Assembly (NCBI GenBank): GCA_031287135.1 | Contig: JAITTK010000049.1 | Location: 1-5,304, forward strand | DNA length: 5,304 nt | Direction of reading: 5' to 3' | Origin: Candidatus Methanoplasma reticulitermitis | Lineage (GTDB): Archaea > Thermoplasmatota > Thermoplasmata > Methanomassiliicoccales > Methanomethylophilaceae | Part shown: positions 1 to 5,304 of the stretch, piece after piece | How the letters are laid out: each line of letters starts with the position of its first letter | Numbering within the stretch: the stretch's first letter is position 1 | Program-made: the position numbers and the translations under genes | The notes under the pieces: generated by a model | Databases searched by the model: none | What the model was told of the DNA's origin: nothing | What the model saw: only the letters and a program-made list of their open reading frames with translations

Positions 1-545
1 AGGAGGGGGTTAAGTGGTACCGTCTCGCGGCCGAGAGGGGGAATATGAAAGCCCAATGCAACCTCGGGGTGATGCTGAGATACGGCAACGGGACGCCGCA
101 GGACTTCGAAGAGGCGGCCAGGTGGTACATTCGGTCGGCGGAGGCCGGGTACTTCCGCGCCCAGGCGACGCTCGCCGCGATGTACCTGAACGGCGAGGGG
201 CTGGAACGGGATGCCCTGAAGGCCGCGTTCTGGTACACCAGAGCGGCGGAGAACGGATCATCAAGGGGCATGTATAATCTCGGACTCATGTATTCGGAGG
301 GGACCGGGGTGGAGAAGGACATTACTAAGGCCGAGCGGCTCTTCCGGGAGGCCGTCTCGAAAGGTTATTCCAAGGCGATGTTCGCGCTCGGGGAGATGCT
401 GATGTCACGGGGGGAGGAGGACGCTGCGTTGGAACTGTTCGTTTCCGGCGCATCCAAGGGAGAGCCCCGGTGCATCTCCGCGCTCGGGTCGAGGGGTCTG
501 CCGATACCCGAGTACACCGGGAGGATGAAGAGGAGAAGATCCTGA
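1..545 (+). CDS. Sel1-like repeat protein, 3' part (5' end outside window)
   Basis: The visible part is about 180 codons, read in frame from base 3 to a TGA at 543-545. Sel1-like repeats are about 36 residues long and stack as helical hairpins of the TPR-like superfamily; they usually serve as protein-interaction scaffolds. Three good repeats are visible, each following the pattern KAQxxLGxMYxxGxGxxxDxxKAxxWYxxAAExG, then a shorter fourth (ALGEMLMSRGEEDAALELF) and a degenerate fifth. The tail ends in a basic RMKRRRS. The frame is open to the left edge, and the codons before the ATG at 45 encode GVKWYRLAAERGN, the end of a preceding repeat. That ATG is therefore internal and the true start lies upstream. 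There is no catalytic domain or membrane segment in the visible part. The binding partner is unknown. The gene is convergent with the regulator gene that follows. Confidence 0.88.
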   Translation, partial: EGVKWYRLAAERGNMKAQCNLGVMLRYGNGTPQDFEEAARWYIRSAEAGYFRAQATLAAMYLNGEGLERDALKAAFWYTRAAENGSSRGMYNLGLMYSEGTGVEKDITKAERLFREAVSKGYSKAMFALGEMLMSRGEEDAALELFVSGASKGEPRCISALGSRGLPIPEYTGRMKRRRS

Positions 546-576
546 TCGGGATGTTTCTGTACGGCAGACGGGGGGA

Positions 577-1158
577 TCACAGGAGATCGAGAGCTATCGA
601 TATCGCGGAGACTGCCGCGACCCTCACGTCGCTTGCGCCGCTGATGATCATGACATCGCCCTCCTCCATCCCTTTGCTTCTCAGATGCCGGGCGAACTCC
701 GGATCCCTCGTGTCCATGTCCCAATTCGTCGGCATGATCAGCCTCCCTTCTCTGATCATGAACACGGACGCCCCGTTTGCGCCGGCTATTATGCCCCTGT
801 CCCTCTGATACATCCCGTTGGTGATCTTGTCCGCCACCCCTTTCGCCAGAACGCCCTGGTGGTACGCCCCCATGACATATTCGAACCTCTCCACGTCGAC
901 CAGCTTCACGGGTATGCTGTCCCGCAGTTTAAGGCCCGATTCCGATATCCTTATCCCGGTCTGTCTGATCTCGACCGCTTTCCATTTCTTCAGGATCCCG
1001 ACGATGTTCCTTATGCTGCCCTCCCCTATTCCGGTCATCTCGGACAGCTTCATTCTGCTGGTCGGTCTGCTCTCATCCAGCAGCGTGAGCACGTAGTATA
1101 TGTGCGTGTCCCCGAATCTGCTCGGGGGGCCGTACTCCGGATCGTCGGTGAGGCGCAT
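577..1158 (-). CDS. Winged-helix transcriptional regulator with DUF4443-like C-terminal domain
   Basis: This 193-residue protein is probably a DNA-binding regulator. Residues about 15-80 read as a winged helix-turn-helix: a helix THIYYVLTLLDE, then MKLSEMTGIGEGSIRNIVGILKKWKAVE as the HTH, and a wing around RQTGIRISESGLKL. Residues about 85-193 form a small alpha/beta domain with IIAGANGASVFMIREGRL, then GDVMIISGASD and a closing helix VAAVSAISIALDLL. This resembles the archaeal DUF4443 domain found behind winged helices; I assign it from memory of the family, without a search. The ligand and targets are unknown. The ATG (1156-1158) follows the TGA of the zinc-ribbon gene with no gap, and GAGGT (1166-1170) lies seven bases upstream, inside that gene, so the two are very likely co-transcribed and coupled. 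At 193 residues the protein looks complete. Confidence 0.8.
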   Translation of the reverse strand: MRLTDDPEYGPPSRFGDTHIYYVLTLLDESRPTSRMKLSEMTGIGEGSIRNIVGILKKWKAVEIRQTGIRISESGLKLRDSIPVKLVDVERFEYVMGAYHQGVLAKGVADKITNGMYQRDRGIIAGANGASVFMIREGRLIMPTNWDMDTRDPEFARHLRSKGMEEGDVMIISGASDVRVAAVSAISIALDLL

Positions 1159-1968
1159 TCAATGTACCTCGCCGGCCGATCCGTCGGAAAGGGAGATCAT
1201 GATCATGACCACCTTATCCAAGGATGCATCGGTACTCTTCGCGATGCTCACGGCACCCTCTCCGTTACGGCAACGCACGAGTATCTCCGCGTCAAGCGAT
1301 TCGATGTTGCATTTGTTGGTCAGTTCGATTATCTTCCCTGTATCGTCCGCCTCGGACATGAGGACCGCCATCACCGCAGGGCTTATCTCCGAGACGGAAC
1401 GGTCCCTCTTATGTTCGGGCCGGACTTCCTTCGATATCTTCGGGTATTTAACGGACCGGTCGATGATCGAGAGCTTGGTCCTGCATACGGGGCATCTGCT
1501 GACGCATTTGGGGTCGGTGTTCCCGCTGTATCCGCATTTCCTGCACATGGACTCCAAAGTATCCCGCGATATGCGGCCGGAACCGCATGCCGGACATCCG
1601 CCCGGAGACCCTCTGGCGGATCTGTTGATCCAGGCGTTCCCGCAGTTCGTGCATATGAACTTCTCCGTCTCCTTGTTCCACAGCTTCGATCTGCAGCAGG
1701 GGCACATCGTCGGCTCTTCGAGTTTGCTCATCCACCTGTGCGAACATTGTTTGCAGGTGTGCCTTTTCAGACCGTCCGCGTTCCAGCGTATGCTCGCGCA
1801 TGCCGGACATTTCTTCGGCCCGTCCTTCCTTTCCGGGTTTACGCCCCACATGTACCCGCAGACCAGGCACAAGTGCTTCGCTGCAACCTCCGGCCTTTCG
1901 AAGTCGCCGTCACAGCCTTCATGGGCGTTTGAACGGCTTGTCTCCGATATGGCAATCAGTCTCCTCAT
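1159..1968 (-). CDS. Tandem zinc-ribbon protein (four ribbons) with C-terminal HTH-like segment
   Basis: This is a 269-residue protein if started at the ATG at 1966-1968. Four zinc ribbons lie in tandem, with cysteine pairs at residues 34/37+54/57, 72/75+89/92, 106/109+125/128 and 142/145+159/162. The first two end in the SxxWN signature (SIRWN, SKLWN); extra cysteines sit at 91 and 155. A basic linker (about 172-195) leads to a C-terminal region where NIESLDAEILV and GAVSIAKSTDASLDKVVMIM suggest a helix-turn-helix. The same layout and a matching C-terminus occur in the larger protein at 2154-3401, so the two are paralogues. Zinc binding is expected from the Cys4 pattern. A nucleic-acid or protein-binding regulatory role is inferred, and I know no characterised homologue. 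I chose the ATG because GAGG (1974-1977) lies five bases upstream, as for the other genes here. The frame is also open to a GTG at 2023-2025 (288 residues), which lacks a well-placed Shine-Dalgarno sequence. Confidence 0.85.
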   Translation of the reverse strand: MRRLIAISETSRSNAHEGCDGDFERPEVAAKHLCLVCGYMWGVNPERKDGPKKCPACASIRWNADGLKRHTCKQCSHRWMSKLEEPTMCPCCRSKLWNKETEKFICTNCGNAWINRSARGSPGGCPACGSGRISRDTLESMCRKCGYSGNTDPKCVSRCPVCRTKLSIIDRSVKYPKISKEVRPEHKRDRSVSEISPAVMAVLMSEADDTGKIIELTNKCNIESLDAEILVRCRNGEGAVSIAKSTDASLDKVVMIMISLSDGSAGEVH

Positions 1969-1973
1969 CCCAT

Positions 1974-1977
1974 CCTC
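1974..1977 (-). promoter_or_regulatory. Ribosome binding site favouring the ATG at 1968
   Basis: GAGG on the minus strand lies five bases before the ATG at 1966-1968. The alternative GTG at 2023-2025 has only GGATG about 13-14 bases upstream, inside an inverted repeat. This supports the shorter, 269-residue form of the four-ribbon protein. A leaderless GTG start cannot be excluded. Confidence 0.5.
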
Positions 1978-2028
1978 GTAACGGGATTCCTGCGGATTGC
2001 AGCTGTTATCTTTCAAGTCTACCACCAG

Positions 2029-2045
2029 TTGGATGATACATCCAA
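2029..2045. promoter_or_regulatory. Perfect 17-bp inverted repeat, candidate operator
   Basis: TTGGATG-ATA-CATCCAA has two 7-base arms that are exact reverse complements around a 3-base spacer. It lies just before the GTG at 2025 and 61 bases before the preferred ATG, next to A/T-rich promoter-like sequence. If transcription starts about 25 bases downstream of the T-rich element at 2056-2065, the palindrome covers the start point, a position suited to a repressor. The regulator could be the winged-helix protein or a ribbon-HTH protein encoded alongside. A small RNA hairpin with a 3-base loop is the alternative. The operator role is inferred. Confidence 0.45.
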
Positions 2046-2090
2046 ATATTTAGCACAATAAAAAGATTATCCGTACATATATGGTAAAGC
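2045..2090 (-). promoter_or_regulatory. Candidate promoter region for the zinc-ribbon/DUF4443 unit
   Basis: This is an A/T-rich stretch in an otherwise GC-rich window. On the minus strand it offers three TATA-like elements: CATATATG (2076-2083), CTTTTTATTG (2056-2065) and GCTAAATATT (2045-2054). With the usual archaeal spacing of about 25 bases, these would start transcripts near 2055, 2035 and 2025. I cannot tell which is used. None is a strong match to a TTTATATA box. The run of five T (2060-2064) could instead help terminate the upstream operon. The whole gap from 1969 or 2026 to 2153 holds no other gene that I can support. Confidence 0.4.
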
Positions 2091-2153
2091 AGGTAAATCA
2101 TGGACCGGAAGCTTTGATTATTCTGTAATATGGCAGGATATTAGGTAAGGATA

Positions 2154-3401
2154 TCAGTACAGGGACATGGGATCGTCGGTGAATAAGGAATCGTTGACCA
2201 CGATACCGCTGTCAGCATACGCCGCCATTATCCTGTCGAAGGACTTCCTGACATCTCCCGGGGATATGTCGAACCTGACGGCTATCGCCTCCGGCCCCAT
2301 CCCCGTGAAATGTATGGCGAGCACTGTCGCATCGAATTCGCAGATGTTGAGGCGTTTCATGAGATAGGGTATGTTCTCTTTGTAATCGTCGCGGTGCCTG
2401 TGCATATGTTCCGCGAGCTCCATCCAATCCCGTTCGTACCTCTGGTCCGACAGACGTGCACCGAACTGTTCCGCGGTTATGTCCATGCGGTTCAGCAGAT
2501 CATGGAAATACATCGTCGCCAAAGGGGTGTTCCCGTCCCACAGATATATGGAACAGAGATCGTCGGCATGCACGTACCTCAGCGACTTGACGCCGTCCGA
2601 CCACATCTCGAACGTCCTCCCATCCTCGGCGCCGGATCTGGGTTTTCCGCATCGGGGACACGTGGTCCAGCCATCGGCCGTCGAATTCCACGAGGATTTA
2701 CAGAAATCGCAGGTCTTTCGGAACGATTTTTTCCCTTTGCTGCAGGAGGGGCACCTGCTCCCCCCTTTATCGGACCGGTTGATGTAATAGGTACCGCAGC
2801 TTTCGCACATCATCAGTTTGGGGGTCTCGTTCCATTTTCCGGATTTGCAGGAGGGGCATATCCTGACCTCATCCGATCTCCTCTCGCCCCTGGATATCCA
2901 CCTGTGGCCGCATCTTCTGCATTGCAGTTTATACGCGGGTATGTTCCATTTGGCGGATTGGCACTTGGGGCATTTGAGCGGGCTCTCAGTACGTATCCTG
3001 AACACATGGCCGCACCTATGGCATGCCTGCTGCGGCACTTTCGTCTCGTTCCATTTCGATGTCTTGCACACCGGACACCTCTTCGGCTGGCCCGCGGATC
3101 TTTTGATCCATTCGTGGTCGCATTGATTGCAGCGGAGTGCTTCGGGTGCTGTGCCCTCCCGGCCCGTGAGACCGCATTCCGGGCAGGGCTCGTTTATCTC
3201 CGTCCTGCACCATTCGTTCCCGCATTTCCCGCAGACCGCGTCCCTGCGGATCGGGACGTTCCATTGTGATGATTTGCAGCGGGAGCATAGCCTCGGCACC
3301 CCCGCCTTCCTCGGGATCCACAGATGCCCGCATCTGTGGCAGTACCTCTCCGGTACCGGATCCATGGGGCGCTTTGCTGCGTCCCCCGTCTCAGAGTCCA
3401 C
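2154..3401 (-). CDS. Tandem zinc-ribbon protein (seven ribbons) with C-terminal HTH-like domain, coupled to ABC transporter
   Basis: This is a 415-residue protein when started at the GTG at 3399-3401. Seven Cys4 ribbons run from residue 21 to 251, with first cysteines at 21, 57, 91, 127, 161, 199 and 231, a period of about 35. The typical unit is CxxCGHxW(I)xR...CPxCxSxKWN; ribbons 2, 6 and 7 lack the WN ending. All 28 knuckle cysteines are present. Residues about 260-415 form a second region, beginning MWSDGVKSLRYVHADDLCSI and ending in a helix-turn-helix-like stretch, DATVLAIHFTGMGPEAIAVR followed by FDISPGDVRKSFDRIM. It is a paralogue of the four-ribbon protein downstream. The gene overlaps the ATPase by 11 bases, so it belongs to the transporter operon. 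A regulatory or metal-sensing role is inferred; no known homologue is recognised. The frame stays open to an ATG at 3488, but the extra 29 residues are the ATPase end read in another frame. Confidence 0.87.
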   Translation of the reverse strand: MDSETGDAAKRPMDPVPERYCHRCGHLWIPRKAGVPRLCSRCKSSQWNVPIRRDAVCGKCGNEWCRTEINEPCPECGLTGREGTAPEALRCNQCDHEWIKRSAGQPKRCPVCKTSKWNETKVPQQACHRCGHVFRIRTESPLKCPKCQSAKWNIPAYKLQCRRCGHRWISRGERRSDEVRICPSCKSGKWNETPKLMMCESCGTYYINRSDKGGSRCPSCSKGKKSFRKTCDFCKSSWNSTADGWTTCPRCGKPRSGAEDGRTFEMWSDGVKSLRYVHADDLCSIYLWDGNTPLATMYFHDLLNRMDITAEQFGARLSDQRYERDWMELAEHMHRHRDDYKENIPYLMKRLNICEFDATVLAIHFTGMGPEAIAVRFDISPGDVRKSFDRIMAAYADSGIVVNDSLFTDDPMSLY

Positions 3402-4203
3402 CCCTTTCCCCCTCGATGTACTTCTTCGGGAGGACGTATATCTCCCCGTCCTCGTCCAGGCCGACACGGGAGTCCACTTCGTACACATCCCTGATCAGTT
3501 CCGGGCCGATGACCTCCTTCGGGTCCCCCGCCGCGACTATCCTCCCTCCCTTCATTATGATGCACAGGTCGCAATACCTGGCCATGAGGGATATGTCGTG
3601 CTCCGCGACCATGACCGTCATGTCCGTCTTGGACATGGATTTCAGGTATTCCATTACCTGGAGCTTGTATTTCATATCCAGGTGCGCGGTGGGCTCGTCC
3701 ACGAGCATGAGCCTCGGTTCCTGCACGTATGCCTTGGCTATCATCGCGCGCTGCCTCTCCCCGGACGACAGCAGGGAGACCTGTTTCCTCCTGAGATGGT
3801 CTATCCCGAACGTCTGCAGGGCTTTCCTGGTCATCTGCTCGTCCTCGGGGTTTTCCCACCAGATCCTGTCCACGAAGGGATATCTGCCGAGCATGACCAT
3901 ATCCATCACCGAGAGGCCGAACGTCGGTCCGGGTTCGGCGGGGACGTTGGCCACGAGCTTGGCCGCATCCAGCGGCCTCATCGCGGTCACATCCCTGCCA
4001 TCCACGCATATGGACCCCGATGTCGGGTCCTCTATCTTGCATATGCATTTCATCATCGTTGACTTCCCGCACCCGTTCGGCCCTATCAGTCCCACCAGCA
4101 GGCCTGTGCCCAATTCGAGGTCTATGCCGCCGAGGGCACGGAAGCCGCCGAAGTCCTTGATCAGGCCGCTGATCGAGAGGATCGGTTCAGCCATTGTACT
4201 CAC
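3391..4203 (-). CDS. ABC transporter ATP-binding protein, FecE/BtuD-like
   Basis: This 270-residue cytoplasmic ATPase would power import by the neighbouring FecCD permease. Walker A is GPNGCGKST (41-49), the signature is LSSGERQRA (145-153), Walker B is LMLVDE (165-170), the D-loop is AHLD (173-176) and the switch histidine is H202 in AEHD. LGRYPF (105-110) and the tail IRDVYEVDSRVGLDEDGEIYVLP are typical of iron-siderophore, heme and cobalamin transport ATPases. Two departures stand out. The Q-loop reads NVPAEPG, so alanine 89 stands where VPQ is usual, and the signature is LSSGE instead of LSGGE/Q. The GTG at 4201-4203 has GAGG seven bases upstream and overlaps the permease by 17 bases; the ATG at 4192-4194 is a possible alternative. 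The substrate cannot be told from this subunit: siderophore, corrinoid, heme or molybdate are all possible for the family. Confidence 0.93.
   Translation of the reverse strand: MSTMAEPILSISGLIKDFGGFRALGGIDLELGTGLLVGLIGPNGCGKSTMMKCICKIEDPTSGSICVDGRDVTAMRPLDAAKLVANVPAEPGPTFGLSVMDMVMLGRYPFVDRIWWENPEDEQMTRKALQTFGIDHLRRKQVSLLSSGERQRAMIAKAYVQEPRLMLVDEPTAHLDMKYKLQVMEYLKSMSKTDMTVMVAEHDISLMARYCDLCIIMKGGRIVAAGDPKEVIGPELIRDVYEVDSRVGLDEDGEIYVLPKKYIEGERGGL
3408..3414 (-). promoter_or_regulatory. Ribosome binding site of the seven-ribbon gene
   Basis: GAGGGGG on the minus strand lies six bases before the GTG at 3399-3401, inside the last codons of the ATPase gene. The ATG at 3363-3365 has no such sequence upstream, and the ATG at 3488 lies deep in the ATPase gene. 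This fixes the most likely start and points to translational coupling. Confidence 0.55.
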
Positions 4204-5272
4204 GCCCCTTCCTCATGAGCATGTACGCGAATATCGGCGTGCCGATCATCGCGGTTATCGCACCCACCGGCAGTTCCACCGGGGATAGAGCGGTCCTCGC
4301 CACCAGGTCGGCGAACAGCATAAGCATCGCGCCGAGGACGATCGATGCCGGCATTATCAGACGGTGGTCCCCTCCCAGCGCCATGCGGCACGCGTGGGGT
4401 ATCACCAGCCCCACGAACCCTATTATCCCGCAGAACGCCACGCACACCGCCGTCAGGACCGATGCGACTATCATCATTGTGACCTTGAACCTCCTCACGT
4501 TGAGGCCCAGCTGTTTCGCCTGGTCCTCCCCCGTCATGAACAGGTTGAACTCCCTCGCCCACAGCATGGCTATGAACGATATCCCCATCGCGGGAATGAA
4601 CACCAGCCAGGCGTTCTCCCACGTCACGTTCGCGAACGAACCGTACAGCCACCACATGGTATCCGTCAGATTCTCCTTCGCCAGCGAGAGGAACACCGTC
4701 TGCACGGAGGAGAACGCGAATCCCACGATCACGCCGGCCAGGATGTAGTTGATGGCCGATCCCCCGGAACCCTCGGCCACGGTCATGGTTATGCCGAAGG
4801 CTATGAGACCTCCGACGATCGCCGCCACCGGTATCATGTATAGGGCGTTGTCGCCGACGAACGGTATCGATACGCCCAGAGCCACGGCCGCCATCGCGAA
4901 ACAGCCCGCTCCGGACGACACCCCCGTTATATACGGATCGACCAGCGGGTTCCTGATCACCGCCTGGAACATGCAGCCGGCCGTTGCCAGCCCGGCTCCG
5001 ACCGCGATGGCGGCCAGCACCCTCGGCAACCTCGACTGGTATATGTAGAGTTCTATCGTGCTGAGGTCGTGCCCTCCCTTCGATATCGCCGACACCATGG
5101 CGGACAGCGCCTCGCTGACGGGTATCACACCCCCTGACGATATCGAGATCGATATCAGGAACGCTATGGCCGACATGGCCGCTCCGAATACGCATATGAC
5201 CCGGAACCTCCTCTTCTTACGTGCTATCTCGCTCTCGTCGTCGTCCGGGGGCCTCTCCATATCGTTCTTCAT
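4187..5272 (-). CDS. FecCD-family ABC transporter permease (BtuC/FhuB-like)
   Basis: This 361-residue membrane protein would form the channel of a type II importer for a siderophore, corrinoid, heme or similar ligand, normally as a homodimer with two ATPases and an external binding protein. The N-terminus is charged and cytoplasmic (MKNDMERPPDDDESEIARKK), followed by a first membrane segment at about 24-46. Family motifs are clear: RLPRVLAAIAVGAGLATAG (81-99), then FQAVIRNPLVDPYITGVSSG (102-121), the coupling segment GEDQAKQLGL (248-257), GIIGFVGLVIPHACRMALG (282-300) and ELPVGAITAMIGTPIFAYML (333-352). About ten hydrophobic segments are visible, as in BtuC, and the length is normal. The ATG at 5270-5272 has GAGG (5283-5286) ten bases upstream. 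The frame stays open to the window edge, so a longer start is possible. The ATPase gene follows with a 17-base overlap. The binding-protein gene is not in the window and may lie upstream. Confidence 0.94.
   Translation of the reverse strand: MKNDMERPPDDDESEIARKKRRFRVICVFGAAMSAIAFLISISISSGGVIPVSEALSAMVSAISKGGHDLSTIELYIYQSRLPRVLAAIAVGAGLATAGCMFQAVIRNPLVDPYITGVSSGAGCFAMAAVALGVSIPFVGDNALYMIPVAAIVGGLIAFGITMTVAEGSGGSAINYILAGVIVGFAFSSVQTVFLSLAKENLTDTMWWLYGSFANVTWENAWLVFIPAMGISFIAMLWAREFNLFMTGEDQAKQLGLNVRRFKVTMMIVASVLTAVCVAFCGIIGFVGLVIPHACRMALGGDHRLIMPASIVLGAMLMLFADLVARTALSPVELPVGAITAMIGTPIFAYMLMRKGREYNG
4211..4214 (-). promoter_or_regulatory. Ribosome binding site of the ATPase gene
   Basis: GAGG on the minus strand lies seven bases before the GTG at 4201-4203 and 16 bases before the ATG at 4192-4194. 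It therefore favours the GTG. The site is inside the 3' end of the permease gene. Confidence 0.45.
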
Positions 5273-5304
5273 CCTGCGATAGCCTCTTTTCAGGACCCCG
5301 ATGA

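Noticed and set aside
45..47. ATG as the start of the Sel1-repeat gene
   Set aside because: The codons upstream (3-44) continue a Sel1 repeat in the same frame without a stop, so the ATG is internal.
546..576. Terminator between the convergent Sel1 and regulator genes
   Set aside because: The 31 bases show neither a convincing hairpin nor an oligo-T stretch on either strand.
685..1932. 415-codon plus-strand open frame
   Set aside because: It is antisense to the DUF4443-like and four-ribbon genes, both of which have clear domains. Its protein is rich in R, P, H and A with no family motif, as expected for a shadow frame in GC-rich DNA.
2081..2128. Plus-strand mini open frame of 15 codons beginning MVKQVNHG
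   Set aside because: It has no Shine-Dalgarno sequence, lies in the promoter gap of the opposite strand, and is short enough to be chance.
2135..2154. AGGATAT direct repeat (2135-2141 and 2148-2154) and GATAT...ATATC inverted repeat at the end of the seven-ribbon gene, as a terminator
   Set aside because: The stem would be only five A/T-rich pairs and no T-run follows on the minus strand, so a terminator call is not supported.
3402..3488. N-terminal extension of the seven-ribbon protein to an ATG at 3488
   Set aside because: These 29 codons overlap the ATPase C-terminus, which is family-typical, and encode a low-complexity S/T/R-rich stretch. The GTG at 3401 has a good ribosome binding site.
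2310..4288. Several long plus-strand open frames (for example 2310-3269, 3127-4062 and 3266-4288)
   Set aside because: They lie opposite the seven-ribbon gene and the ATPase gene, have no recognisable motifs or ribosome binding sites, and are explained by GC-rich codon bias.
5273..5304. End of an upstream gene at the right edge
   Set aside because: A minus-strand TGA at 5290-5292 could end an upstream gene, but only four codons precede it in the window and nothing identifies it.

Overview
The window looks archaeal and probably comes from a methanogen of the Thermoplasmatota, such as the order Methanomassiliicoccales. The grounds are a GC-rich sequence, a winged-helix/DUF4443-like regulator of an archaeal type, arrays of archaeal zinc ribbons of the CxxCGxxW...CPxCxSxxWN kind, a Sel1-repeat protein, and starts preceded by GAGG Shine-Dalgarno sequences. 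The lineage is inferred from style; no marker gene here fixes it.

Layout. Positions 1-545 (+) hold the 3' end of a Sel1-repeat protein gene. Everything else is on the minus strand and reads from right to left as two transcription units. The first unit begins at or beyond the right edge. It contains a FecCD-type ABC permease (4187-5272), its ATPase (3391-4203) and a protein with seven tandem zinc ribbons and a C-terminal helix-turn-helix-like segment (2154-3401). Consecutive genes overlap by 17 and 11 bases, so they are probably co-transcribed and translationally coupled. A non-coding gap of about 130-185 bases follows. It carries A/T-rich promoter-like sequence and a perfect 17-bp inverted repeat (2029-2045). 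The second unit is a four-ribbon paralogue of the zinc-ribbon protein (1159 to 1968 or 2025) joined as TGAATG, with no spacer, to the winged-helix/DUF4443-like regulator (577-1158). That gene meets the Sel1 gene tail to tail across 31 bases.

How they may work together. The permease and ATPase form the membrane part of an importer for a siderophore, corrinoid, heme or a related metal-containing ligand; the binding protein is probably upstream, outside the window. The most distinctive feature is the pair of ribbon-array plus HTH-like proteins. One is coupled to the importer and the other to a winged-helix regulator behind a palindrome. A metal- or corrinoid-responsive regulatory module is a reasonable hypothesis, but the sequence alone does not establish ligand, DNA binding or regulation.
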